Positions 25,600 to 34,739 of a DNA stretch of 64,000 bases are shown in pieces. Where the stretch lies: assembly GCA_020636255.1 (NCBI GenBank), contig JACJYE010000017.1, forward strand, positions 27,266 through 91,265, in the 5' to 3' direction. The notes below the pieces were generated by a model that saw only the letters and a program-made list of their open reading frames with translations, was not told the DNA's origin and searched no databases. Position 1 is the stretch's first letter; every line of letters begins with the position of its first letter. Position numbers and translations under genes: made by a program. Origin of the DNA: Lewinellaceae bacterium. Its GTDB lineage: Bacteria; Bacteroidota; Bacteroidia; Chitinophagales; Saprospiraceae.

Positions 25600-25837
25600 A
25601 CTTCGTGTTTTGGCGATCGATGGGCCAAATAACGAAAAAATGGGGGGTTAAAAAAGCCCCCCGCCAAAGTGCTGTAGGGCAGGTGGCTTGAAAAGCCCGC
25701 TGGCCCGCGGATAGCAGCGAGGCCGGTGAAGGGCGTTTCGGCCAAATTAGCAATATGTTCCCCTGAAAGGAATGGAGCTTTCGCCCGGCATTTCTTAGTT
25801 TTAAACCCCCTAAATTGCATTCGGAGATCTTTTGATT

Positions 25838-28009
25838 ATGACTAAAACAAAAACTATGAAGAGGATATTTTTATTTATTCCATTGATCGCCCTGCTCAGC
25901 GCCTGTGGTAAGGAAGCTGGCAACGGGCATGAACATTACCCCGTTATGAAGGTCAATTACCCGGAGACAAAAAAAGGCGATGTCAGCGATAATTATTTCG
26001 GCCAGGAGCTGGCCGACCCCTTCCGCTGGCTGGAGGTGGATACGGCCGCCGAGGTGGGAGACTGGGTAAAGGCCCAGAATGAAGCGACATTCGGCTATCT
26101 GGAAAAGATCCCATTCCGGGAATCGATCCGTAAACGCCTGGAGGAACTGCTGAACTACGAGCGCTACAGCGCGCCTTTCAAAGAAGGGCAGTACACCTAT
26201 TTCTTCAAGAACGACGGCCTGCAGAACCAGTCGGTGCTCTACCGCCAGAAAGGAGACGGCGAGCCGGAGGCCTTCCTCGACCCCAACAAGTTCTCACCCG
26301 ACGGCACCACTTCCCTGGCCGGCCTCGAATTCACCAAAGACGGCAGCCTGGCCGCGTACCAGATATCGGAGGGCGGCTCCGACTGGCGTAAGGTCATCGT
26401 CATCGACGCGGAGACCAAAGCGGTCATAGAAGACACGCTGAAAGATGTCAAGTTCTCGGGCCTGTCCTGGAAAGGCAAGGAAGGCTTTTATTACAGCTCG
26501 TATGACAAACCTCTGGAAGGCAGCGAGCTTTCGGGCCTGACCCAGTACCACAAGCTGTATTTTCACAAGCTGGGCACACCGCAGTCGGAAGACGCCCTCG
26601 TTTTCGGCGGGCAGCAAACGCCCCGGCGTTACATATTCGGCAGCGTATCGGAAGACGAGCGCTGGCTGGTGGTCGGCGCCGCCGTATCTACTACGGGCAA
26701 TGAACTATATATCAAAGACCTGTCGGTTCCCGGTTCGCCTATCGTTCCTGTGGTGGCTAACTTCGACAGCGACAACAACGTGGTGCACACCGAAGGCGAT
26801 GTGCTGTATATCCAAACGAACCTCAACGCGCCCAATAATCGCCTTGTGCAGGTGAATGCCTCAAACCCCGGCCCTGAGAACTGGGTGGATGTCATCCCCG
26901 AACGGAAAGAGGTGCTCAATGTCAATACCGGCGGCGGGTACTTTTTTGCCAATTACCTCAAGGATGCTCTCTCGGCTGTAGAGCAGGTAGGGCTCGACGG
27001 TAAGCTCGTCAGGGCCATCGCATTACCCGGGCAGGGTTCTGCTGCCGGGCTGGGCGGCAAATGGGAGGAAAAGACGCTTTATTACACCTTTACCAGCTAC
27101 ATCAACCCCGGCAACATCTATGCCTATGATGTGGAAACCGGTGCGTCCACCCTTTACAAGGCCAGCGGCGTGAAGTTCGACCCCGCCGAATACGAATCGA
27201 AGCAGGTGTTCTATGCCTCCAAAGACGGCACGAAGATCCCGATGATGATCACGTACAAAAAGGGCCTGGTGCTGGACGGGCAGAACCCCACTATGCTTTA
27301 CGGTTATGGCGGCTTCAGCGTCAACCTGACGCCATATTTCAGCTCCAGCAACATCGTCTGGCTGGAGAACGGCGGCGTATATGCCGTGCCCAACCTGCGC
27401 GGCGGCGGGGAATACGGGGAGGAATGGCACCTCGCCGGCACCAAAATGAACAAGCAGAACGTTTTCGACGATTTCATCGCTGCGGCGGAATACCTCATCA
27501 GCGAGGGCTATACCTCGTCCGAGAACCTCGCCATTTCCGGCGGCTCGAACGGCGGCCTGCTCGTCGGCGCCGTCATGGCCCAGCGGCCGGGCCTGATGAA
27601 AGTAGCGCTGCCTGCCGTCGGCGTGATGGATATGCTGCGGTACCATAAATTTACCGCCGGCGCCGGCTGGGCTTACGATTACGGCACTTCCGACGACAGC
27701 CCGGAGATGTTCCAGTACCTGCTGGGGTATTCGCCTTATCACAACCTGAAAGAAGGCACCTGCTATCCCGCTACGCTGGTCACCACCGCTGACCACGACG
27801 ACCGGGTGGTGCCGGCGCATTCTTTTAAGTTTGCCGCCCGCCTTCAGGAAACGCAGGGATGCGATAACCCCGTGATCATCCGCATCGAGACCAAGGCCGG
27901 CCACGGCGCCGGCAAGCCCATCTCCATGGTCATCGACGAGCAGGCGGATAAGTGGGCCTTTACGTTCTATAACCTCAATGCGGCCGTGAAGTACGGCTTT
28001 AAAGATTGA
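25838..28009 (+). CDS. Prolyl oligopeptidase family lipoprotein (S9A)
   Basis: A protein of 723 residues (ATG at 25838; an ATG at 25856 would give a shorter n-region and a TTG at 25832 is also in frame). The lipobox LLSAC puts the lipidated Cys at residue 23. The N-terminal propeller spans about 60-440 (begins YPETKKGDVSDNYFGQ, DPFRWLE). The hydrolase domain has GYGGF, NLRGGGEYGEEWH, the nucleophile Ser of SGGSNGGLL (about residue 570), the Asp in TADHDDRVVP and the His in ETKAGHGAG. Such enzymes cut short peptides after Pro in the periplasm. It stands alone, with a convergent gene downstream. Confidence 0.94.
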   Translation: MTKTKTMKRIFLFIPLIALLSACGKEAGNGHEHYPVMKVNYPETKKGDVSDNYFGQELADPFRWLEVDTAAEVGDWVKAQNEATFGYLEKIPFRESIRKRLEELLNYERYSAPFKEGQYTYFFKNDGLQNQSVLYRQKGDGEPEAFLDPNKFSPDGTTSLAGLEFTKDGSLAAYQISEGGSDWRKVIVIDAETKAVIEDTLKDVKFSGLSWKGKEGFYYSSYDKPLEGSELSGLTQYHKLYFHKLGTPQSEDALVFGGQQTPRRYIFGSVSEDERWLVVGAAVSTTGNELYIKDLSVPGSPIVPVVANFDSDNNVVHTEGDVLYIQTNLNAPNNRLVQVNASNPGPENWVDVIPERKEVLNVNTGGGYFFANYLKDALSAVEQVGLDGKLVRAIALPGQGSAAGLGGKWEEKTLYYTFTSYINPGNIYAYDVETGASTLYKASGVKFDPAEYESKQVFYASKDGTKIPMMITYKKGLVLDGQNPTMLYGYGGFSVNLTPYFSSSNIVWLENGGVYAVPNLRGGGEYGEEWHLAGTKMNKQNVFDDFIAAAEYLISEGYTSSENLAISGGSNGGLLVGAVMAQRPGLMKVALPAVGVMDMLRYHKFTAGAGWAYDYGTSDDSPEMFQYLLGYSPYHNLKEGTCYPATLVTTADHDDRVVPAHSFKFAARLQETQGCDNPVIIRIETKAGHGAGKPISMVIDEQADKWAFTFYNLNAAVKYGFKD

Positions 28010-28024
28010 GCGCTTGTGTGGAGT

Positions 28025-28067
28025 AAAAAAATAACCGGCGGAGGGCATGGCCCTCCAGGCCGGTTAT
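28025..28067 (-). terminator. Terminator of the membrane acyltransferase gene
   Basis: On the minus strand the stem GCCGGTTAT region pairs 28059-28067 with 28031-28039, with an inner GGAGGG/CCCTCC stem (28040-28045/28051-28056), followed by seven T (28031-28025). It lies 35 bp after the stop of the minus-strand gene. It may also slow transcription from the plus side, which lacks a T run. Confidence 0.75.
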
Positions 28068-28101
28068 CAAAAGGGGGGCAAGTCAACGGTAAACCGAATG
28101 G

Positions 28102-29244
28102 TTAGCCGTTGGCTTTGGCCTTCTGGAGCCCGTAGGCCAGGCGGTTGTACAAACGCACGGCCTTGGCCCTGGCCACCCTCCATACTACAATGGCTTTAGC
28201 CTGAACCCAGGACAGGGCAAGGGGGGCATTTTGCCTTACCCACTTCCAGTTGAAGGAGCGGATCATGTCGATATTGGCGATCATCAGGATGAAGAATAAC
28301 TCGAACAGGGCCGCACCGATGACGGTTTGCCAGGGCGTGAGGCTGCGGTACCAGAAAGTGGACAGCCCTATGCCGAACCAGGTGCTGTACAGCAGCACGA
28401 AGTGAACCTCATAGATCACCAGTGTCTCGCTGCCGACCCTCAGCAGCAATTTGGGGATGTTCTTCCAAAGCTGGGCGATCCAGATAAAGACAGCGACCGC
28501 CAGGAAAACGTGGCCCAGGCGAAACAGGAGGTAGTTGTTGTACGCATGCGCGCGGAAATTCTCCAGCCCGGTGAGGTTGTACAGGTTCAGCAGTATCTTG
28601 TCGGACTGGAAGTGCATCAGTATGCCGGCCGCTACCAGCGCCAGCGGCAGCCATTGCCCGAAGGCGAGCTGGGGCCTGCGGTGGAGGATGTAACCCAACA
28701 CCCCGCCCAACATGGAATACCCTACCCAGGGGACAGGTGTAAACACCGAGCCGTAATCCCGCGTCAGGTAGTTTCGGAACAATAGCGGTACGCTATCCCA
28801 GTTGGCAGCTTTAATGCCCGGTTCGAAAAAGAACACCAGCGCGCCACCCAGGCCCAGCATTACGGGAAAAGAGAGGTTGAGGCGGCGGCTCACCAGATAA
28901 GTGAAGATGAGCACCAGCAAGGCAAGCCCGATGCAATGCAGCACATCGACGGCGATAAGGCCGTTGTAGAACTTCAGGTGCAGCAGGCGCGGAAAACTCA
29001 TCCGGAGGATATACCCGATAAAGATGAGGGAAATACCGCGCCGGAGGCCTTTCTTTACCCGCTCGTTCTCGCGGAACGGGCGGCCGTCGCGCAGCAGCAG
29101 GAAAACAAAGATCAGCCCGCTGGCAAAGAAAAAGATCGGCGCCGTCATGCCGCGCATGAAGGACCAGGTGGAATAGATCGGGTTGGCGGGGTCACGGTAA
29201 GCTACATCGAGGAGAGTGTCCGTGAAATGCCCCTGCAGCATCAT
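28102..29244 (-). CDS. Heparan-alpha-glucosaminide N-acetyltransferase-like (DUF1624) membrane protein
   Basis: A polytopic protein of 380 residues from the first ATG, with about ten hydrophobic helices and a Lys/Arg-rich cytoplasmic tail. Near the start are MMLQGHF with the key His, MRGMTAPIFFFASGLIFVF and VLHCIGLALLVLIF, as in DUF1624/HGSNAT and related acyltransferase families that move acyl groups across the membrane. The true N-terminus is longer: the codons directly upstream read RITFIDLLRAYAILMMLQ, matching the family's R-x-x-x-I-D-x-L-R motif. The frame is open to 29379, but there is no in-frame ATG, GTG or TTG there. ATT at 29334 or 29283 could serve. Substrate unknown. Confidence 0.75.
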   Translation of the reverse strand: MMLQGHFTDTLLDVAYRDPANPIYSTWSFMRGMTAPIFFFASGLIFVFLLLRDGRPFRENERVKKGLRRGISLIFIGYILRMSFPRLLHLKFYNGLIAVDVLHCIGLALLVLIFTYLVSRRLNLSFPVMLGLGGALVFFFEPGIKAANWDSVPLLFRNYLTRDYGSVFTPVPWVGYSMLGGVLGYILHRRPQLAFGQWLPLALVAAGILMHFQSDKILLNLYNLTGLENFRAHAYNNYLLFRLGHVFLAVAVFIWIAQLWKNIPKLLLRVGSETLVIYEVHFVLLYSTWFGIGLSTFWYRSLTPWQTVIGAALFELFFILMIANIDMIRSFNWKWVRQNAPLALSWVQAKAIVVWRVARAKAVRLYNRLAYGLQKAKANG

Positions 29245-29334
29245 CAGGATAGCATAGGCGCGAAGCAGGTCGATGAACGTAATGCGCCTCTTTTCGGTTG
29301 AAACGGATAAAGCTTTGATAGCCTGAAAGTTAAT

Positions 29335-29595
29335 GAATGAACGAATACAAAACTCAAATCGCTTGAAAACACCTGGCCACTACCTTAGTTGTACTGTGCC
29401 TTCAATTTATTTTTAAACATTACTTATAGCCTTTTTACTGGGCGGGATATGTTAGGGAAACTTTGAAGCTGGTGGTTTAGAATCGGCATTTTTATATGCC
29501 TTGTCGCATAAATTTAAGGGCAAAAATATAGAAAATGTAAACATTTTGTCATTTTTTTAAAATATTATTTTCTCCGGCCCCTTATGGTTTTTTGG
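29335..29595. other. Intergenic stretch without a gene
   Basis: This AT-rich gap between two minus-strand genes holds no reading frame with coding character. Near its right end the hairpin AAAATGT/ACATTTT (29532-29547) followed by T-rich sequence on the minus strand may act as a weak terminator for the nnr gene. Confidence 0.5.
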
Positions 29596-31107
29596 CTACA
29601 ATTTAAGGCGTAGCTGGTGGAAAGCTTTGCCCAGGAACCGGACGAGGTCTCCGGCAACCAGGCTTTCGTGTTCCAGTTCGGCTGCGGCGATATCGCCGGC
29701 CAGCCCGTGGACGTAAACGCCGAGCAGGGCGGCGTCGAGGGGAGGGTAGTGCTGCGCCAGCAGGCCGGTGATGATGCCGGTGAGCACATCACCGCTACCG
29801 CCGGTGGCCATGCCGGGGTTGCCCGTAGCGTTGAAATAGCAGTCGCCGCCGGGTGCTGCGATACAGGTGTGGGCGCCCTTCAGCACGATGTGGATGCCCA
29901 GCTCCATGGCCTTTTCGCGTTGCAGGGCGTTGCGTTCGAAGCTGTTGGCGCTGGGGCCGAACAGGCGTTCGAACTCTTTGGGGTGTGGCGTCAGGATGCT
30001 CCCTTTTGGGATGAGCCCAAGCCATTCGTGGTGCTTGCCGAGGATGTTGATAGCATCGGCGTCGATCACCATGGGTTTGCCGGCGGCCTGTATAAGTTCC
30101 AGCAATGCTTCCCGGCTGCTCTTCTTTTTGTCGAGCCCACAGCCCACGCCGATGGCGGAATACGCGCCCAGTTCGGGCACTTCGGAGAAGTAGTACTGGT
30201 GCCGGTCGATGCTGGCCATAGCCTCCGGCACGCTGATCTGCAGGATCTCGTAGGCACAGCGGGGAGCGTGGACGGTCACCAGCCCGGCGCCGGCGCGCAG
30301 GCATCCGCGGCTGGCCAGTATCGCTGCGCCAACTTTACCGTAACTGCCCATCACGAGCAGCGCATGGCCGAAAGTGCCTTTGTGGTCGTACTTGTGCCGC
30401 TTTCTGAGCAACCTGCGGGCCATGGCCTCATCGAGGTAATAAAAAGGCGTTTGCACTTTGGCCAGGGCATCCGGGTGCAGGCCTATGCTGCGCACGGCCC
30501 ATTCGCCGGCGCTGAGCTGGTTTTCCGGAAAGAAAAAAGCGAGCTTGGGCAATTCGAAGCTCAGGGTATGGCCTGCCTGAAAGACAATGCCGGTACTGGG
30601 CGCATCGATAAAAAGGCCCGAAGGTACGTCGATGGACACCCGCGTGTTCGGAAGCGCGTTGAGGTGTTCTATCAGCTCGCCCCAGTACCCGGCCACCGGC
30701 CGGTTGAGGCCGGAACCGAAGATGGCGTCGATAACGACCGCCTCTTCCGGCAGCACTGGCAGCGGGGCGCCTTTGGCGATGCCGTGGGCCGGCACCGCGC
30801 CGAAACCGGGCAGCCGTTCCAGGTTGGCCCTGAGATCTTCGGAAGTATGTTCGCTGATCTGGCACAAGTAGGCCGACACCTCATATCCGTGATGGTGCAG
30901 CAAACGGGCCACCGCCAGGCCGTCGCCTCCGTTGTTGCCAACGCCGCAGAAGATGTGCACCGGGCGCTGTACGCCGGGAAACAGTTCGGTGAACCACTGC
31001 GTAAAGGCCAGAGCGGCGCGCTCCATCAGTTTGATGGATGAAACAGGTTCGTTTTCAATGGTGTAAGCGTCGAGGGCCCTGATCTGGGGTGCGGAGAGGA
31101 TCTTCAT
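29596..31107 (-). CDS. nnr: Bifunctional NAD(P)H-hydrate epimerase/ADP-dependent dehydratase
   Basis: A 503-residue fusion that repairs hydrated NAD(P)H. The N-terminal YjeF epimerase (about 1-215) begins MKILSAPQIRALDAYT and carries HIFCGVGNNGGDGLAVARLL and the AIFGSGLNRPV segment. The C-terminal ribokinase-like dehydratase (about 225-500) carries HALLVMGSYGKVGAAILA, TPHPKEFERLFG, VLKGAHTCIA and the GGSGDVLTGIITGLL signature with the catalytic Asp. Both enzyme parts look intact and the length is usual. It stands alone, divergent from the CoA transferase. Confidence 0.95.
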   Translation of the reverse strand: MKILSAPQIRALDAYTIENEPVSSIKLMERAALAFTQWFTELFPGVQRPVHIFCGVGNNGGDGLAVARLLHHHGYEVSAYLCQISEHTSEDLRANLERLPGFGAVPAHGIAKGAPLPVLPEEAVVIDAIFGSGLNRPVAGYWGELIEHLNALPNTRVSIDVPSGLFIDAPSTGIVFQAGHTLSFELPKLAFFFPENQLSAGEWAVRSIGLHPDALAKVQTPFYYLDEAMARRLLRKRHKYDHKGTFGHALLVMGSYGKVGAAILASRGCLRAGAGLVTVHAPRCAYEILQISVPEAMASIDRHQYYFSEVPELGAYSAIGVGCGLDKKKSSREALLELIQAAGKPMVIDADAINILGKHHEWLGLIPKGSILTPHPKEFERLFGPSANSFERNALQREKAMELGIHIVLKGAHTCIAAPGGDCYFNATGNPGMATGGSGDVLTGIITGLLAQHYPPLDAALLGVYVHGLAGDIAAAELEHESLVAGDLVRFLGKAFHQLRLKL

Positions 31108-31213
31108 TGCGGGATTAGATTATACCTTTGGTTTTCCGATGGACTTATTTTTTAAACACTACTACTAAAAGTAGAGAAATTACCTGATTATTTCGCCATA
31201 AACAAAGACAACA

Positions 31214-32290
31214 ATGGCCGTATCTTCCTTTTTCGAAGGGCTCAAGGTGGTAGAGCTCGCCAGCGTGCTCGCCGGCCCGGCGGTAGGCATGTTCTTTGCC
31301 GAACTGGGCGCCGAGGTGGTGAAGGTTGAAAACCCGCGCACCGGCGGCGACGTGACCCGCTGCTGGAAACTCCCCACAGAAGACATGGGGTCTCCCATTT
31401 CCGCCTACTATTGCGCAGCAAATTACCACAAGCAGGTGCGGTTGCTCGACCTGAGCACCGAAGAGGGCAGGGGAGAAGCCTATCGGCTGATCGGTGATGC
31501 CGACGTGCTCATCAGTAATTACAAGCTCAGCTCGGCCCGCCATCTGGGTATGGATTACGAAACTTTGCGCAGTATCAACCCCCGGCTGGTCTATGGGCAG
31601 CTGACCGCCTTCGGCGAGGCGGAAACGCTGCCTGCATTCGACGTGGTGTTACAGGCCGAAGCGGGGTTCCTGTACATGTGCGGGGAAGCCGGGCGCGAGC
31701 CTTCCAAGATGCCCGTTGCGCTCATCGACCTGCTGGCTGCTCATCAGCTGAAAGAGGGCATCCTGCTGGCCCTGCTGCGCCGGCAGCAGACAGGGCAGGG
31801 GGCCTACGTGACTACCTCTCTGCTGGAAGCTGCCATCGCTTCCCTGGCCAACCAGGCCACCAACTGGCTCATGGCCGGCCATATCGCCCGGCGGATGGGC
31901 AGCCTGCACCCCAACATAGCACCCTACGGCGATATCTTTTACGCGCTTGACGACAAACCTCTGGTGGTTGCCGCCGGCTCCGATCAGCAGTTCCGCTGCC
32001 TTTGCCAGTGCCTGGAAGAAAACGGGCTCGCCACCGACGAGCGCTTCAGCACCAATACCCGGCGGGTGTTACACCGCGAAGCGCTGCAGGAAGCCCTGGC
32101 GCCTGCTTTCCGCCGGCAAACCCGCGAGGAATGGCTCCGCCGCTTTGCCGGGGCCGGCGTGCCGGTGGGCAGCATCCGCAATATGCAGGAAGTGTTCGAA
32201 CGCCCTCAGGCGCAGGCGATGGTGCTTGAGGAAGAGATCGCCGGCGTAAAGACGAAAAGGGTGCGGACCGTGGCTTTTGACATTCGGTAA
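31214..32290 (+). CDS. Class III (CaiB/BaiF) CoA transferase
   Basis: A 358-residue family III CoA transferase, which moves CoA between carboxylic acids through a mixed anhydride on a conserved Asp. Family marks are LKVVELASVLAGPAVGMFFAELGAEVVKVENP at the N-terminus (split here as two motifs, residues 9-40), LDLSTEEG, INPRLVYGQLTAFG and the probable catalytic Asp in VALIDLLAAHQL, then GQGAYVTTSLLEAAI. The substrate is unknown. A TACCTTTG box lies at 31123-31130, about 84 bp upstream. It converges with the Weimberg operon 6 bp away but is on the other strand, so a metabolic link is not implied. Confidence 0.9.
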   Translation: MAVSSFFEGLKVVELASVLAGPAVGMFFAELGAEVVKVENPRTGGDVTRCWKLPTEDMGSPISAYYCAANYHKQVRLLDLSTEEGRGEAYRLIGDADVLISNYKLSSARHLGMDYETLRSINPRLVYGQLTAFGEAETLPAFDVVLQAEAGFLYMCGEAGREPSKMPVALIDLLAAHQLKEGILLALLRRQQTGQGAYVTTSLLEAAIASLANQATNWLMAGHIARRMGSLHPNIAPYGDIFYALDDKPLVVAAGSDQQFRCLCQCLEENGLATDERFSTNTRRVLHREALQEALAPAFRRQTREEWLRRFAGAGVPVGSIRNMQEVFERPQAQAMVLEEEIAGVKTKRVRTVAFDIR

Positions 32291-32296
32291 TTGCTA

Positions 32297-33883
32297 TTAT
32301 ACCGGCCCTTTGCGCCATTCGCCATTCACCAACCGCCAGATGCCCAGCGGGTTGCCGTCTGCCAGTTCGGGGGGCAGGGCCTGTTGCGGGAAATCCTGGT
32401 AACACAACGGCCGGGTGAAACGGCGGATGGCGGCCGTTCCGACAGAGGTCGATTGCGGGGCCGTTGTAGCGGGGTAAGGGCCGCCGTGGGCCATAGCGTA
32501 GCACACTTCAACGCCGGTGGGATAACCGTTGAAGACCAGGCGCCCCACTTTCCTTTCCAGGATGCGCATCAGCCCGGCGTATTCCGCCAGTTCCGCTACC
32601 GTGCCGTGGGCCGTAGCCGTAAGCTGGCCTTCCAGGGCCTCCGCCAAAGCATACAGCTCCTCCTTGCTGGAAGGGGTAATACACAAGGCTGCCGGGCCGA
32701 ACACTTCTTCGGAGAGCCTGTTGTTGGCGATGAAAGCTGCGGCATCGGCGATATAGACCCTGGTTTGTGCGCCGTTCTCTCCTTTTGCGGGGCTTCCCGC
32801 CAGCGCCAGGGAGACGCCAGGCGACCCGCTCCATTGCCGTACACCCGATTCATAATTGTTCCGGATGCCGGAACTCAGCATAACCCCCGCCTGCGTTTGG
32901 CCGATAACCGCTCCGAGTTTCCCGAGCAGCAACCGGGTATCGGCGGGCCCTGACGTGATGAATAGCCCCGGGTTGGTGCAGAACTGCCCAACGCCAAGCG
33001 AGAGGGAGGCCAGCAATCCTTTTGCGATGTTGTCCGCATTTGCCCGCAAGGCGCCGGGTAATATAAAAACGGGGTTGGTGCTGCCCATCTCGGCATAAAC
33101 AGGGATCGGCGCCGGGCGCTGGCTGGCAGCGTCGAAGATGGCCCTGCCGCCTCTGAAAGAGCCCGTAAAGCCTATGGCCATGATCCTGGGGTGCTGTACG
33201 ATGGCCAAACCTGTCTCGTTCGACATGCCCTGTACGAGTGAAAAGACGCCCTCCGGCATACCCGTCTTGCGGGCTGCCGACAGGATGGCCCGGCCTGCCA
33301 GCTCCGATGTACCCGGATGCAGGGGGTGGGCCTTCACGACAACCGGGCAGCCTGCCGCCAGCGCGGAAGCGGTGTCGCCGCCGGCGACGGAAAAGGCCAG
33401 CGGAAAATTACTGGCCCCAAAGATGCCGACGGGCCCGATGGGTATCTGCATCTGCCGGATGTCGGGCCGTGGCACAGGCGCCCTGTCTGGTTGTGCCGTA
33501 TCGATCCGGATATCGGCCCATGAGCCTTCCCGCACCACTTCAGCGAACAACTTCAGCTGGTTCACCGTGCGCCCCCTTTCCCCGATGAGGCGGGCTTCGG
33601 GCAGGGCCGTTTCTGCCGTACAGCGGTTGATAAGGGTGTCGCCCAATGCGAGGATCTCTTCGGCTATCGCTTCGAGGAATGCCGCCCGCTCACCGGCCGT
33701 TTTGGCGCGGTAGGGCTGAAATGCAGCCTCGGCCAGCTCAGCAGCCCGGGCCACTTCCGCTGGCCCGGCTTCTACGAACGTAGTACCGAGGGGCTCCAGC
33801 GTCGCGGGGTTGACTGCGTTAAAGGTGCTGGCGCTGCCGCCCGAAGTGTTATATCCTATGAAGTTGAGGCCCGTTAGTTTCAT
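32297..33883 (-). CDS. Alpha-ketoglutarate-semialdehyde dehydrogenase (aldehyde dehydrogenase family)
   Basis: A 528-residue aldehyde dehydrogenase of the 2,5-dioxovalerate type. It oxidises 2-ketoglutarate semialdehyde to 2-oxoglutarate with NAD(P)+. The cofactor segment FGASNFPLAFSVAGGD, the general base Glu in VYAEMGSTNPVF and the nucleophile Cys in GVGQFCTNPGLF are visible; GSTNP and FCTNPG are typical of this branch rather than of ordinary ALDH. It is the last gene of a three-gene operon with an FAH-family dehydratase and an IlvD/Edd dehydratase, which together make the non-phosphorylative pentose route and support the assignment. Confidence 0.93.
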   Translation of the reverse strand: MKLTGLNFIGYNTSGGSASTFNAVNPATLEPLGTTFVEAGPAEVARAAELAEAAFQPYRAKTAGERAAFLEAIAEEILALGDTLINRCTAETALPEARLIGERGRTVNQLKLFAEVVREGSWADIRIDTAQPDRAPVPRPDIRQMQIPIGPVGIFGASNFPLAFSVAGGDTASALAAGCPVVVKAHPLHPGTSELAGRAILSAARKTGMPEGVFSLVQGMSNETGLAIVQHPRIMAIGFTGSFRGGRAIFDAASQRPAPIPVYAEMGSTNPVFILPGALRANADNIAKGLLASLSLGVGQFCTNPGLFITSGPADTRLLLGKLGAVIGQTQAGVMLSSGIRNNYESGVRQWSGSPGVSLALAGSPAKGENGAQTRVYIADAAAFIANNRLSEEVFGPAALCITPSSKEELYALAEALEGQLTATAHGTVAELAEYAGLMRILERKVGRLVFNGYPTGVEVCYAMAHGGPYPATTAPQSTSVGTAAIRRFTRPLCYQDFPQQALPPELADGNPLGIWRLVNGEWRKGPV

Positions 33884-33895
33884 CGCGTCGTTTTT

Positions 33896-34729
33896 TTATG
33901 CTACGGTATTGATCAATGTGCCTATCCCGTCAATGGAGATGCGGATCTCGTCGCCACGGGCCAGCGTAAAGGAATCCGGGGGCACGACGCCGGTGCCGGT
34001 CAGGAGGTAACACCCGTGAGGGAAAGTCGTTTCCCGGTACAGGTATTCGGCGAGCTCCGAAAACTGCCGCTTCATCTGTGCGAGGGCCGTAGTTCCTTCG
34101 AAGGCCCGTTGCCCCTGCCGGTATATCTCCAGGCGTATTGCTGACTGCCGGTGAGGAGGCGTATTGGAGACCAGGACCCCCGGCCCTAAGGCGGTAGCGC
34201 CGTCATAACTCTTGGCCTGGGGCAGGTAGAGCGGGTTTTCGCCCTCAATATCCCTCGAGCTCATGTCGTTGCCGATCGTATAACCGGTGATCCTGCCGCC
34301 GGGCGTGATCAGCAGGGCCAGTTCGGGCTCGGGAACGTTCCATTTCGAATCTTTGCGGATGCGCACCTGCTGCCCGTGGCCGGCCACTCTGTAGGGCGGG
34401 CTTTTGAAGAACAGTTCCGGGCGGGCGGCATAGTAGACCCTGTCGTAAAAATCTCCGCCACCGGCGTCCCGGGATTCTTCCATCCGCGCTTCGCGGCTCC
34501 TGAAATACGTAACCCCTGCGGCCCATACCTCCTGAGACCCGATGGGCGGGAGGAGGCCGTTTTCGAGCAGCGTGGGGCCGTATGGAACAGGCTGCAGTGT
34601 CTGTGCCAGGGCCAGGCATTCGCCGTGAATATCGTCGCTTTTGGCCAGGCTGTCCCAGTCGGCATCTGTCAGGTAAAAGCGGTTTTCGTGGCTGATGAGC
34701 ACACCCTTATTGGTATTGTACAGTATCAT
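33896..34729 (-). CDS. Fumarylacetoacetate hydrolase family dehydratase (2-keto-3-deoxypentonate dehydratase likely)
   Basis: A 277-residue FAH-family protein. The metal site is seen in NVPEPELALLI, then ITGYTIGNDMSSRDIEGENPLYLPQAKSYDG, with a later GxVxTGTGVVPPD stretch. In Weimberg-type operons FAH-family enzymes dehydrate 2-keto-3-deoxypentonate to 2-ketoglutarate semialdehyde, and the neighbours here are exactly the enzymes before and after that step. Sequence alone would also allow other FAH activities such as acylpyruvate hydrolysis. It starts 10 bp after the dehydratase gene and ends 12 bp before the dehydrogenase gene. Confidence 0.85.
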   Translation of the reverse strand: MILYNTNKGVLISHENRFYLTDADWDSLAKSDDIHGECLALAQTLQPVPYGPTLLENGLLPPIGSQEVWAAGVTYFRSREARMEESRDAGGGDFYDRVYYAARPELFFKSPPYRVAGHGQQVRIRKDSKWNVPEPELALLITPGGRITGYTIGNDMSSRDIEGENPLYLPQAKSYDGATALGPGVLVSNTPPHRQSAIRLEIYRQGQRAFEGTTALAQMKRQFSELAEYLYRETTFPHGCYLLTGTGVVPPDSFTLARGDEIRISIDGIGTLINTVA

Positions 34730-34739
34730 GGCCGTCGGA

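Noticed and set aside
25596..25820. A 74-codon minus-strand frame between the amidohydrolase and prolyl oligopeptidase genes
   Set aside because: It overlaps the shared upstream region of two divergent genes and has no plausible domain or start signal.
29617..31041. A 474-codon plus-strand frame opposite the NAD(P)HX repair gene
   Set aside because: The minus-strand frame has complete motifs of both enzymes; the antisense frame has no recognisable domain and reflects codon bias.
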